Shown: piece by piece, positions 1-9,400 of the stretch
Numbering within the stretch: position 1 is the first letter of the stretch
How the letters are laid out: the number at the start of each line of letters is the position of its first letter
Origin: Candidatus Doudnabacteria bacterium
GTDB taxonomy: Bacteria; Patescibacteriota; Doudnabacteria; UBA920; O2-02-FULL-48-8
NCBI GenBank assembly: GCA_016198045.1
Contig: JACQJI010000005.1
Span: forward strand, 1-39,193
DNA length: 39,193 nucleotides
Reading direction: 5' to 3'
Position numbers and translations under genes: made by a program
Notes under the pieces: generated by a model
What the model was told of the DNA's origin: nothing
The model's database searches: none
What the model saw: only the letters and a program-made list of their open reading frames with translations

Positions 1-3000
1 ATTTTTGGTGGCGCTGTTTTAATTCTGCTGCTGGCCGGATTTGCCGCGGCTGGCAAACTGCCTGCTCTCAAAGTTTCGCTGATGCAGTCCTTTGCTTCCG
101 AAGACGAGCAGTTTATCGCCAAAGCGCAAGCGCTTTCAGAAGAAGAAAAACAGACCCTTTCGGATTTGATTACTCACAACCAAAAAGTCTTGACCTTGTC
201 CGAAGAAATCAAAACCTTGACCGGCAAAGACCGGCAAGAAGCAATCGCGGAAATTAAGCAAGCCGCGAAAGATAGAAAAACCAAGCTGGCCGACGCGATC
301 AAAACGCATCCCAAAATAGCGGCTCTGGCGACTCTGGAAAAAGAGCATATTGCCCAACTGCCCGCGGAAGTTAAGCAGGACGTAGAGCAACCAGTGAGTT
401 TCTCAAATGTCCGCATCGAAATTTTTCACACTGATGATTTCAAAAACAAGACCGGCAAAGAAGAATACTTTATCAAAAGTAGTGGGAAACAAATTCCTTT
501 GGTTCTGGCAGGATCTCCACCCGCGCGTTCTGGAGCAGTGGCCAACATTCAAGGTGTCCAGTTTGAAGGCACAGTGCTTGCCGGCGGCGGGGGAGGCGGC
601 GGCGGCGGTGGGCCAGTCCCTCCTATTCAGACGCCTGATTCAGTTGGCGAACAGAAGCTGCTGGTTATTTTGGTAAATTTTACTGACTCGGCTCCAGTTC
701 CTTTTACGAAAGAAGAGGCAGAGACGATTATTTTTGCCGAAGCAATTCAGGGATATTACAAAGAGGCCTCTTATGGCCAGGCCTTCCTAGGCGGTGACGT
801 GATCGGCTGGTATAATCTGCCGCGCAGTGGCATAAACGGGTATGGTTATTGCCAAGACCCGATCTTCTATCCAGAGATCCCTGAAATTGATGAAATCTAT
901 AAGTTGATCAAATCAGATGTTACTGTTGCTAACTACGATCGAGTTGTAATCGTACCGAACCATACTTGCATGGGCGGCGGGTTTGCATCTGTCGGGAAAT
1001 GGGCATATAACCTTGATGGAACAGAAAAGATGTTGTCAATTGCCCAGGTTGGCGCAACTAATTCTCAAAGCCAGATGAATCATCCTTTTGATTTTGACTT
1101 CTTTGACCTCGTTTTTATCCATGAGCTGGGGCATAATTTGGAGGCTTGGCATGCCAACACTTGGGAATGTGGGACCAATAAAGTGCTGTATGGCCCGTGC
1201 AACCATTATGAATATGGCAATGGTTATGACGTCATGGGAAGCGGTAATTTGGCTTTGCACTTTAACGCTTACTATAAAGATTTATTTGGTTGGCTTAATG
1301 GTGCTATGACAACAATTAGCAAGTCCGGAACTTATACCTTAAACGCCATTGAATCACAATCAGGAATGCGCGGGGCCAAAATTCAAATCGGCAACAGCGC
1401 GCCGTTTTATCTGGAATATCGCCAGCCGATCGGTTTTGACACCCAGCTAGCTTCTGTTAACCCTCCCTACAATACCAAAGGTTTATTTATCAACTGGATA
1501 CAAGAATGGCGGCCGGGCACTCGTTTGTTGGACGGCAGTCCGTCTTCTGCCACTGATTTTTTGGATTGGAATAATGCCGTGTTTCCAGGCAAGAAAAAGT
1601 ATGTTGATCAAACTCGGGGTGTGACTATTGGACCAGTCACTAAAGTAGATAATCAACAGATTACATTTAAAGTCAACTTAACCGCCCCGGCATGCCAGCA
1701 AAACAAGCCAAACGTGGAGTCTTATCCCTCCAGCCAGTTTCCATATTATGCCTATCCCGGGTCAATTAATTGGCATTCATTTAGCGTTCAAAACCTGGAC
1801 AGCCCTGGATGCCCCAATTCTTTGTTCAAAGTCAACGCAACCACACCGGAAGGGTGGCTATACCAAAATGTCGAAGGCAAGATAGCAAAAAAGTCATTTT
1901 ATTTGTCGCCGGAGAACTATCCAGTTTGGTTTAATTTCCAAGTCAAAGTGCCGGAAGATGTCCTGCCGGGGACCTATGAAGTCAAAACGGTAGTTAATAA
2001 TTTAACTAACGGCAAAAGCACGACTCAAACTGTCCAGTACATCATTGATCAAAGCTTTGGCCCACAAGTCATAGTTATCAATCCATCAGCAGGCGCGCAG
2101 CTGGTCGCAGGCAAGAAAACCACTGTTGCTTGGCAGACGAACAAAAATGTCCGCGGAGCCAAAATGGACCTTAAGCTTGGGGGAGAGAACTCTGTTTCCA
2201 ATATTGTCCTTAATCAAGCTCCTAATGGCAGTTTTTCCTGGACTGTGCCCAAGGAGACCAAAGAAGCCAGCAACTACTACGTCATAGCCGACCTGAAAAA
2301 GAATAACAAGATTGTGTCTTCTGGCAGAAGCGGAATATTCAGCATTACCAAAGACAAAACTACGCCGGCAGTGACAGTCACTTCTCCCAATGGCGGGGAA
2401 GTGTGGATCAAAGGAAACATTCATCCTATAACGTGGATCCGCAACTGGATGCCCACAGGCGCCGGCGGAAAAGTTAATGTTTATCTGCGCGGAGGCGGCA
2501 GACAGGACAATGAATTGATTGCTCAAGGCGTATCAGACCCTCAACTACGATGGCAAGTGCCGGAAAGTGCGCAGGCGGCAAACGATTATGTGATTACGGT
2601 TATTTCGCAGGGAACAGGCAGTGTTCTTTCTGACTCAAGCGACAGCTACTTTGAGATTATTCCTTCCAGCTCTGCCGTAAGCGCGCTTAGCTTGCCCATG
2701 GATTCCGCGATCAAAATCGATTCTCCCAATGGTTTGGAAGTGCTGAATGGGGAGGCAAAAATTGGCTATTCGATTTCCGGCTATGAGCCGGCAACTGAAT
2801 TGAAAATGGTTGTACTGCTTACGCAAAACGGCCAAGTCTTGGGACGGATTGCCAAAGATCCGATAAGCGTTATCGCGGGGTCAAAGAGCTTGGACTGGCA
2901 ATCCGGCAAATACTATGCGGTGGACGGGACCGAATCCAAAGCGTCTGGCATTGGCTTTAAGCTTCGACTCATGATCTATTATGGTGATTTGTTGGTCGGC

Positions 3001-3036
3001 AACGACGACAGCGATTACGTGTTTAGTATTTTTTGA
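1..3036 (+). CDS. Secreted gametolysin-like (M11/M6-type) zinc metalloprotease, 5' end outside window
   Basis: The frame is open from base 1, ahead of the first ATG at 82, and encodes a hydrophobic stretch (GGAVLILLLAGFAAAG), so I read the gene as cut at its 5' end inside a signal peptide or membrane anchor. Numbering from ATG 82: residues 1-115 are charged and helical, about 167-177 are a glycine run, and the catalytic domain follows. The zinc site is HELGHNLEAWH (H347, E348, H351, H357) with a Met-turn YDVMGSG (M385), the HExxHxxxxxH metzincin pattern. Residues about 535-650 resemble NEW3-type beta domains found with such proteases. Three SPNGGEVW-type beta modules (Kre9/KNH-like) fill the C-terminus. 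It is probably an exported protease; the substrate is unknown. The 3' end overlaps convergent miaA by 14 nt. Confidence 0.85.
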   Translation: MFGGAVLILLLAGFAAAGKLPALKVSLMQSFASEDEQFIAKAQALSEEEKQTLSDLITHNQKVLTLSEEIKTLTGKDRQEAIAEIKQAAKDRKTKLADAIKTHPKIAALATLEKEHIAQLPAEVKQDVEQPVSFSNVRIEIFHTDDFKNKTGKEEYFIKSSGKQIPLVLAGSPPARSGAVANIQGVQFEGTVLAGGGGGGGGGGPVPPIQTPDSVGEQKLLVILVNFTDSAPVPFTKEEAETIIFAEAIQGYYKEASYGQAFLGGDVIGWYNLPRSGINGYGYCQDPIFYPEIPEIDEIYKLIKSDVTVANYDRVVIVPNHTCMGGGFASVGKWAYNLDGTEKMLSIAQVGATNSQSQMNHPFDFDFFDLVFIHELGHNLEAWHANTWECGTNKVLYGPCNHYEYGNGYDVMGSGNLALHFNAYYKDLFGWLNGAMTTISKSGTYTLNAIESQSGMRGAKIQIGNSAPFYLEYRQPIGFDTQLASVNPPYNTKGLFINWIQEWRPGTRLLDGSPSSATDFLDWNNAVFPGKKKYVDQTRGVTIGPVTKVDNQQITFKVNLTAPACQQNKPNVESYPSSQFPYYAYPGSINWHSFSVQNLDSPGCPNSLFKVNATTPEGWLYQNVEGKIAKKSFYLSPENYPVWFNFQVKVPEDVLPGTYEVKTVVNNLTNGKSTTQTVQYIIDQSFGPQVIVINPSAGAQLVAGKKTTVAWQTNKNVRGAKMDLKLGGENSVSNIVLNQAPNGSFSWTVPKETKEASNYYVIADLKKNNKIVSSGRSGIFSITKDKTTPAVTVTSPNGGEVWIKGNIHPITWIRNWMPTGAGGKVNVYLRGGGRQDNELIAQGVSDPQLRWQVPESAQAANDYVITVISQGTGSVLSDSSDSYFEIIPSSSAVSALSLPMDSAIKIDSPNGLEVLNGEAKIGYSISGYEPATELKMVVLLTQNGQVLGRIAKDPISVIAGSKSLDWQSGKYYAVDGTESKASGIGFKLRLMIYYGDLLVGNDDSDYVFSIF

Positions 3037-4054
3037 GGAAAGATTTGATTAATTTCTCGGCTTGCTTTTGGCTCGTGATCCAATGAATTCTTTGGTCATG
3101 GTTAAACCAGGTCATTTGGCGCCTTGCAAACTGCCACTCGGCAGTTTTTATTTTTTGGATTAGTTCTGCTTTTTTGATGCTGTACCACTTTTTGCTCGAT
3201 CGAGCATTTTTTGGTACTCCCGGCCGTCGGGCGAGAAAGTCAGCAGCCAGCGCATAAGTAAGGCCTATTTGTTTGAGGCGCTTTAAAGCTATACCCGTGC
3301 TTAACATATGCTTAACTTCTTTCAGCAAGCCTTGCTTGAATCGTTGCTCGACGCGAGCAGCTATAAGTTTTCTGAGTTTCTTAGACGCTGGATTGAGTCC
3401 AATCATAATCACCCCACCCCCTCCTAGCCTCCCCCTCCCGTGATCGGGAGGAGGAGGAAAAGAAGATGGGCGTTTTTCAAAAGAGAAAACTGGTTCCTCC
3501 CCCTTGATGGGGGAGGTTAGGTAGGGGTGATCCAACGTTGGTACAGGTTTACCGGTGGCCTTGATAATCTCAAGTGCTCGGATCAGGCGCCTGGGATTAT
3601 GGCGATCAATGGTTTTGGCCCGCTGTGGATCCAGTTTTTTCAGCATTTTAAAAAGCTCTGTTGGGCTTTTTTTCTCCAGAGTTTTTCTCAATTTGAGATT
3701 CGGCTTGACTTTGGGGATTTGCAGATCATCCACCGCCGCGTAAATATAAAAAGGCGTGCCCCCGACCAGAAAGGGGACCTTGCCCTTATTCGTGATTTGC
3801 GCGGCCGCGCTTTTTACGTCGTGTTTAAAATCTGCTACGGAATACTGTCTTTTTGGGGACGCGATATCAATCAGGTGATGGGGGACAATTTTTTGTTCCT
3901 TTTTTGTCACCTTGCCTGTGCCAATATCCAAGTCTTTATAGACTTGCCTGGAATCAGCTGAAATTATCTCGCCATTAAATTTTTTAGCCAGTTTGATGGC
4001 CAGGGAGGATTTGCCAGAGGAGGTGGGGCCGAGGATAACTATAAATTTAGTCAT
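3023..4054 (-). CDS. miaA: tRNA dimethylallyltransferase
   Basis: It transfers a dimethylallyl group to A37 of tRNAs reading UNN codons. The 343 residues show the P-loop GPTSSGKSS (residues 9-17), the SADSRQVYKDLDIGTGK signature (D34, S35, Q37, Y39) and later RHNPRRLIRALEI and TWFNHDQRIHW, all typical of MiaA. Residues about 175-216 (TSPIKGEEP ... PPPPDHGRGRLGGGG) match nothing in the family. They are encoded by a palindromic element at 3408-3531, yet the frame is kept. The start ATG at 4052-4054 lies just after a family B inverted repeat (4058-4162), and I see no Shine-Dalgarno site. It is the distal gene of the minus-strand thrS group. Confidence 0.95.
   Translation of the reverse strand: MTKFIVILGPTSSGKSSLAIKLAKKFNGEIISADSRQVYKDLDIGTGKVTKKEQKIVPHHLIDIASPKRQYSVADFKHDVKSAAAQITNKGKVPFLVGGTPFYIYAAVDDLQIPKVKPNLKLRKTLEKKSPTELFKMLKKLDPQRAKTIDRHNPRRLIRALEIIKATGKPVPTLDHPYLTSPIKGEEPVFSFEKRPSSFPPPPDHGRGRLGGGGVIMIGLNPASKKLRKLIAARVEQRFKQGLLKEVKHMLSTGIALKRLKQIGLTYALAADFLARRPGVPKNARSSKKWYSIKKAELIQKIKTAEWQFARRQMTWFNHDQRIHWITSQKQAEKLIKSFLKKY
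3408..3531. repeat. Palindromic element inserted in frame in miaA
   Basis: The outer ends are inverted (ATCACCCC at the left, GGGGTGAT at the right). Inside are two palindromes: CCTCCCCCTCCCGTGATCGG with its partner GGAGGAGG, and CCTCCCCCTTGATGGGGGAGG. The element is about 124 nt and encodes about 41 proline- and glycine-rich residues in MiaA. It is similar in design to the elements in prmC. Confidence 0.8.
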
Positions 4055-4057
4055 AAG

Positions 4058-4162
4058 TTGTTGGGCATAGCGGCGAGTTAGGTTTTAAGTCATAGGTCTT
4101 TGGGTTTCAAAAACATAAAACTAAAACCCAAAGACCATACTCGCTGCTCTGCCTAAAAACTA
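4058..4162. repeat. Inverted repeat family B, copy 1
   Basis: The left arm GGGCATAGCGGCGAGT pairs imperfectly with ATACTCGCTGCTCTGCC at the right. Inner arms GGTCTTTGGGTTT and AAACCCAAAGACC are exact complements. A second copy with the same arms lies at 34445-34535 before tRNA-Trp. This copy sits between the 47-residue protein gene and the miaA start codon. Confidence 0.75.
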
Positions 4163-4166
4163 ATAA

Positions 4167-4310
4167 CTATTTCCGTTTTTTGATCTTTGCCAAAGCCATG
4201 CCAGAAAACTTAGATGGCCGCTTCAAAGACGCTCCGTGGACCTTCATCCGCGGGCGCTTTTTGAGTTCGCGTTTTTCTGCCCTTAGATTATGCTCGAGTT
4301 TTTTTCTCAT
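4167..4310 (-). CDS. Small basic protein of 47 residues, function unknown
   Basis: This short reading frame runs from ATG at 4308-4310 to TAG at 4167-4169. It encodes a very basic protein (start MRKKLEHNLRAEKRELKK, end MALAKIKKRK) with about 18 Lys or Arg. The charge pattern and its place between thrS and miaA suggest an RNA- or ribosome-binding role, but I do not recognise the family. No Shine-Dalgarno site is evident. The upstream gap to the thrS stop (4311-4411) holds palindromic repeats. An alternative is a chance frame, but its fit in the strand and gap and its lysine-rich composition without low-complexity runs argue for a real gene. Confidence 0.6.
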   Translation of the reverse strand: MRKKLEHNLRAEKRELKKRPRMKVHGASLKRPSKFSGMALAKIKKRK

Positions 4311-4320
4311 GGCTATTATT

Positions 4321-4405
4321 GCAATGCTGAATTTAATTCAGCATCTCTATTATGATGAGATCCTGAATCGATCCCGGATCGGGGTCCGGGACAAGGTTCA
4401 GGATT
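4321..4405. repeat. Two adjacent palindromes between thrS and the small basic gene
   Basis: ATGCTGAATTTAATTCAGCAT (4326-4346) is a perfect palindrome. It is followed by ATCCTGAA ... TTCAGGAT (about 4360-4405) enclosing CCCGGATCGGGGTCCGGG. It could fold as a cruciform or as RNA hairpins in the thrS transcript. No T-run follows on the minus strand, so it is not a clear terminator. Confidence 0.6.
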
Positions 4406-4411
4406 GCGAAA

Positions 4412-6178
4412 CTAAAGACTTTTACTCTTGATTTCCTTTTCAATTTTATCTATAAACTTTTCGAGTTTTATGCTTCCCAGATCCTTTTGTCCGCGAGCTC
4501 GGACAGCCACAGATTTGGCTTTCATTTCTTTTTCTCCGACAATCAACATATACGGAACTTTCTGCATTTCCGCCTCACGGATTTTTTTGCCGATTGATTC
4601 GGGACGATTGTAAAAATCCACTCGGATATCGTTTTCTCGAAGTTCATCCACAATTTTTTGCGCGTATTTGACTTGTTTGTCTGAAATCGGCAGGACGGCC
4701 GCTTGGACAGGCGAGAGCCAGACCGGAAACGCTCCAGCATAGCGCTCGATTAGGAGAGCGATAATGCGTTCGACTGCGCCAATGGATGATCGATGCACAA
4801 CTATAGGTTCTTCATCAGCTCCTGACTCATTGGTATAGCTTAATTTAAACCTTTTGGGCATGACAAAATCATACTGCACTGTAAAGGCAGTATCTTCCTT
4901 GCCATTGACATTTTTCATCTGAATGTCAATCTTAGGTCCATAGAAAGCAGCTTCGTTTTCAGCTTCAAAAAATGGAGCTTTTCTCTTTTTCAGAACTTTC
5001 CTAAGAACCGCCTCGGCTTCGTCCCACGATTTATCATCCTTGAAGTATTTTTTGTCATCTTTGCGATTCCCCAGCGACAAGCGATACCGGTAGTCTGTGC
5101 CAAGCTTAAGTCCCAAAGTTTTGCAGACAAAATCAATTAAATCAAGCGCTCCGCTAATTTCCGCCTCGGCTTGCTGTTTGCGGGCAATTATATGGGCGTC
5201 AGCCAAGCAAAAAGTCCGTACCCGCATCAAGCCGCTTAATTCGCCCGACTGTTCGTAGCGATACAATTTCACAAGTTCGGCAATCCTCATGGGCAGCTCG
5301 CGGTAGCTATGATGCCTGGCAAGATATAACTCAAAGTGGTGCGGACAGCTCATGGGCCGCAGCATGAACTCGTCTTCTTCAATCTTGATTGGTGCGTACA
5401 TGGATTCTTTGTAGTATGGATAATGCCCGGATTTTTTGTATAAATCCAGCTTGGCAATATCAGGCGTGTAAACATGCAAATAGCCGCGCTTGATTTCTTC
5501 ATCCACTATAAATCTTTCCAATTCGCGTCGAATAACCGAACCCTTAGGCGTCCAGAGCGGCAAGCCGGTACCGACTGTGTCTGAAAAAACAAACAACTCT
5601 AGCTCTTTGCCCAGTTTTTTATGATCCCGCTTTTCCGCCTCCTCGCGCATTTTCAAATACGCTTCTAGTTCTGCCTTGCTTGGCCAGCAAGTGCCGTAGA
5701 TTCGCGTAAGCATCTGATTTTTTTCTGATCCGCGCCAGTAAGCGCCCGCCACAGACAAAAGCTTGAAGTGTTTGATCTCTTTTTTGGGATGTTTTAAATG
5801 GCCGCCGCGGCAAAGATCCAAAAACGATCCTTGCTTGGTCTCGGTAATAGTTTTGCCCTGGCCGGCAAACTCGTCGATTAGAGCAAGCTTATAAGGATTC
5901 CATGAAAAATCCATTTTGGCTTGTTTGACCGAAACTTCTCGGATTTGAAAATTATCCCACGTTTGCAGGATTTCATTCATGGTTTTTTCAATCCGCGGAA
6001 AGTCAGCTTCAGAAATTTTTGTGCCACCCATGTCGAAGTCTTGGTAAAAACCATTCTCAATCGACGGCCCAATGGCGTTTTTGGCCTGAGGCCAGAGCTT
6101 GACTACCGAGGCGGCCAAAAGATGCGCGCAGGAATGGCGCAGATTATTGAGATATTCTTGAGATTGTTCTTTTGGCAT
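4412..6178 (-). CDS. thrS: Threonyl-tRNA synthetase without TGS domain
   Basis: It charges tRNA-Thr in the cytoplasm. The 588 residues begin directly with the editing domain. Its tetrad is visible as H15 and H19 (HSCAH) with C123 and H127 (CRGGH), so the N-terminal TGS domain of about 60 residues found in E. coli ThrS is absent. The class II catalytic core follows, with the zinc ligands C278 (RPMSCPHH), H329 (LADAH) and H462 (VVHRSS), then motif 3 (GAVERIIALLIERY) and the anticodon-binding domain. The start ATG at 6176-6178 has no Shine-Dalgarno site. The gene is preceded by its own promoter and a T-box-like leader (6295-6443), so expression is probably induced by uncharged tRNA-Thr. Confidence 0.97.
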   Translation of the reverse strand: MPKEQSQEYLNNLRHSCAHLLAASVVKLWPQAKNAIGPSIENGFYQDFDMGGTKISEADFPRIEKTMNEILQTWDNFQIREVSVKQAKMDFSWNPYKLALIDEFAGQGKTITETKQGSFLDLCRGGHLKHPKKEIKHFKLLSVAGAYWRGSEKNQMLTRIYGTCWPSKAELEAYLKMREEAEKRDHKKLGKELELFVFSDTVGTGLPLWTPKGSVIRRELERFIVDEEIKRGYLHVYTPDIAKLDLYKKSGHYPYYKESMYAPIKIEEDEFMLRPMSCPHHFELYLARHHSYRELPMRIAELVKLYRYEQSGELSGLMRVRTFCLADAHIIARKQQAEAEISGALDLIDFVCKTLGLKLGTDYRYRLSLGNRKDDKKYFKDDKSWDEAEAVLRKVLKKRKAPFFEAENEAAFYGPKIDIQMKNVNGKEDTAFTVQYDFVMPKRFKLSYTNESGADEEPIVVHRSSIGAVERIIALLIERYAGAFPVWLSPVQAAVLPISDKQVKYAQKIVDELRENDIRVDFYNRPESIGKKIREAEMQKVPYMLIVGEKEMKAKSVAVRARGQKDLGSIKLEKFIDKIEKEIKSKSL

Positions 6179-6189
6179 AAATTTTTGCG

Positions 6190-6275
6190 CATCTGCGAGC
6201 GACCGAAAGGTCGCGTGGCAGTCTTTTTTGGGATTAGATTGCTTCGTCGTCCCGATTTCATCGGGACTCCTCGCA
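6190..6275. repeat. Small palindromes between T-box terminator and thrS
   Basis: The palindromes GCGACCGAAAGGTCGC (6200-6215) and TCCCGATTTCATCGGGA (6250-6266) lie between the thrS leader terminator and the thrS start codon. Together with flanking ATTGCTTCGTCG and CTCCTCGCAAATGC they resemble a dispersed bacterial intergenic repeat. No protein is encoded here. Confidence 0.6.
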
Positions 6276-6294
6276 AATGCGTCTCATTTTAAAT

Positions 6295-6443
6295 AAAAAA
6301 GCCCAACCAGAGGATTCTGCTTGGGGTCCAGTTGTACAACCAGACGGTTCCACCCAATGCTTTCGCTTAATTTTCTGGCCTAACGGACCAGGTTCCGGAA
6401 GGCTCGGTGATGGTGAGCCACGTCTTAGCCTTCAATTGATATT
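6295..6443 (-). promoter_or_regulatory. T-box riboswitch leader of thrS with ultrashort Stem I
   Basis: Read on the minus strand. Stem I base: GAAGGCT (6433-6427) pairs with AGCCTTC (6404-6398). Inside lie a small hairpin (GTGG ctca CCAT) and the candidate specifier ACC (6408-6406) followed by G. Antiterminator: TTGGG (6357-6353), bulge TGGAACC (6352-6346), hairpin GTCTGGTTG TA CAACTGGAC, then CCCAA. Terminator: the same CCCAA (6325-6321) instead pairs, across CAGA/TCTG, with TTGGG (6306-6302), followed by six T (6300-6295). TGGA is complementary to TCCA, the 3' end of both tRNA-Thr genes in this window. ACC matches anticodon GGT of the tRNA at 33993-34068. The architecture is seen in the sequence; tRNA sensing is inferred. 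Confidence 0.8.
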
Positions 6444-6472
6444 ATTATATGCCAGACCTAAGTTTAAGACAA
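6444..6472 (-). promoter_or_regulatory. Promoter of thrS leader
   Basis: On the minus strand the -35 is TTGTCT (6472-6467), the spacer is 17 nt and the -10 is TATAAT (6449-6444). It overlaps the dnaE stop codon, so thrS has its own start of transcription. The predicted start is near 6437, just ahead of the T-box stem. Confidence 0.7.
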
Positions 6473-6473
6473 G

Positions 6474-9400
6474 CTAGCTGAGCAGGGCTTTGATTTTGCC
6501 TTTTAAATCTTCCGAAAGCTTGATTTTAAACGGCGTTTTGACTTGTTGACCTCGGATTTGCAGGGAAACCAACATTTCTCCAGGGTGGGCTTGGAAAAGG
6601 TTTTTTAAGGAGACAAATAGGTCATCGTTGGCTGATTCCGGGATCTTGATGGTCACGGTTTGAGCCGGAGGCTCGCTGTCAAGATCGCGGATTTCTTCCG
6701 CGATAAATTTCGGCACCCCGTCCTTGTCCGAGACTCTTCCCGTAATGAGCACGATTTTCGATTCTTGGATCAGGTTTTGATATTTCTGCAGAACTGAAGG
6801 GAAAACCAGAACTTCCACCATGCCGGTTGTATCCTCGATTTCGGTAAAGACCATCTGGTCTCCTTTTTTTGTCAGGACTTTTTGGACCTTAGTGATGATG
6901 CCGCCGATTGTGGCAGTGGTTGTAATCGCCGCAAGCTTTTTTATGGGTTGCGTCAAATTTTTTAGCTGACCGGAGAATTCGTCCAGGGGATGAGCGCTGA
7001 CATAAAGCCCCAGGAACTCCTTTTCCCAATTTAATTTGTCTTTTTCGCTGGCCTTTTCCACTTCCCTAAGCTTCAGCTTAGCCGTGAAGTTTACCTGGTC
7101 GCCAAACAAGCTGCTCTGCTGTTCCTGCATCGCTCTCTGATGGCTGCGGGCAAATTCGAGAATTGCTTCGGTGTTGGCAAGCAGGGTGTTGCGCTCGCCA
7201 AAAGAATCCAACGCCCCGGATTTGGTCAGGGCTTCCCATGATTTTTTGTTGAAATTTTTTGTTTGGACCCGGGTCAAAAAATCTTCCAGCGAAAGGAATT
7301 TGCCAGCCAGCTTTCGCTGGGCGATTATAGTTGCCACCACATCGCTGCCCAGATTCTTGATTGCTGAAAACCCGAAGCGAATATGCTGATCGTCAATCAC
7401 CGTGAAATTATCAAGACTTTCATTGATGTCCGGCGGCAAAACTTCGATGCCCATTTCCTTGCATTCTTCCACGGCGTCAGCAATGGTTTGGGCGTCTCCG
7501 GCTTCGGCAGTCATGACCGCGGCCATGAATTCCACCGGATAGTTGGCCTTCATGTAAGCCGTTTGGTAAGCCACGATCGCATAAGAAGCGGCATGAGCTT
7601 TGTTGAAGCCGTAAGCGGCAAATGGTTCAATCAGCTGCCAGAGATTCAAAGCCCGCTCTCGGGAATAGTTGGAGTGTTGCGTACATCCCTCGATGAATTT
7701 TTCTTTCTGGGCCGCCATTTCCTTGGGGATTTTTTTTCCCATAGCCTTGCGCAGCTTGTCGGCTTCTTCCCAGGAGTAGCCGGCGATATGGATGGCGATC
7801 AACAGCACGTCGTCCTGGTAAGTAATGATGCCGTTAGACATCGACAGAATCCCGACCATTTTGGGATCGGAATAGGCAATCAGCTTGGGGTTGTGCTTGC
7901 GCCGGATATATTCGGGAATTGACTCGATCGGGCCGGGCCGGTAAAGGGAAATCATGGCCATGATGTCGAAGATGTTAGTGGGGGCCAGCTCTTTGAGGTA
8001 TCTAGTCATGCCAGAGCCGCCGAGCTGGAACAGCCCCATGGTTTTGCCGGCGGCCAGCAGCTGATAGGTTTTTTTGTCATCCAGCGGGAGTTTGTTGAGA
8101 TCAACTTTAACGCCCTTGGTATGCTCCACGATTTCCACCGTGTTTCCCAAGATCGAGAGGTTTCTGATGCCCAAGAAGTCCATTTTGACCAAGCCGGCGT
8201 CTTCGACTGAATACATATCGTATTGCGTAATGATTTTTCCATCCTGATCTTTTTGCAACGGAGTGTAGTCAGACAACGGCTGTGGGGCAATGACAATTCC
8301 CGCGGCGTGGACAGAGGCGTGCCTGGCCACGCCTTCCACTTTCAAAGCCAGGTCGATCAGATTTTTGGTCTCCGGGTCTTTGTCGTAAGCATCTTTCAGT
8401 TCCGGGTTGATCTCCAAAGCTTTTTCAATCGTCATGTGGAAGCCGTATTTTTCATGCGGAACCATCTTCGCGATCTTGTCGCATTTGGTATAAGGCACGC
8501 CCAAAGCTCGGCCGATATCGCGCACGGCTGCCCTCGCCATCATGGTTCCGAACGTCACGATTTGCGCCACTTTGTCTTCGCCGTATTTATGGGTGACGTA
8601 TTCGATGACTTCGTCGCGGCGCGAATCCGCGAAGTCCATATCGATATCCGGCGGCAGCGGCCGTTCCAATGTCAAAAATCTTTCGAACGGCAGCTGGTAG
8701 TCCAAAGGATTGATGGTCGTGATGCCTATGCCGTATGAGACCAAAGACCCAGCGGCGCTGCCGCGGGTCGTGGCGATGATGCCTTGCGCTCTGGCCCAGT
8801 TGACGAAGTCCGCCACCACCAAAAAATAGGTGGAATAATTTTTTTTGTTAATCACGTGCAGTTCGTATTCCAATCGTTCCACAATCTCCGGTTTCAGCCG
8901 CCTTTTTGTTTCCTCGATATTTACCCAATTGAGCCCATATTTTTCGGCAATTCCTCTGAAGGCCAGTTCGGTTAGGTAGCTGGCCGCACTCTGGCCCAAA
9001 GGAAGGGGAAAGTCGGGGAATGACCTTTGGTTCAATGGAATTTCCAGATCACAGAGGTCCGCGATTTTCATGCTGTTGGATAAGGACTCGGGCAAATCGG
9101 GAAACAGGGCCTGCATTTCAGCAGCCGGCCTTAAGCTTAGGTTGCTCTGGCGCATATCCAGCCTGTTTGGCTCGTTGACACTGACTCCCATCCCGACGCA
9201 CAGCAGCAGGTCCTGCGCGTTCGCGTCTTCCGGTTTGACATAATGGCTGTCGTTGGTGGCAACCAGGGGCGTGTCGGTTTTGTTTGCAAGGTTAACCAAC
9301 CGTTCGTTTAATAGTTTTTCTTTTCTACTGTACTCAAGATCAGCGCTTTCATGCCTTTGAATTTCCAAAAAGAAACTGTCTGGTCCAAAAATTTTTTTGT

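Noticed and set aside
4180..4431. An 83-codon plus-strand frame between miaA and thrS
   Set aside because: It lies antisense to the 47-residue basic gene and runs through palindromic repeats; its composition looks like a shadow.
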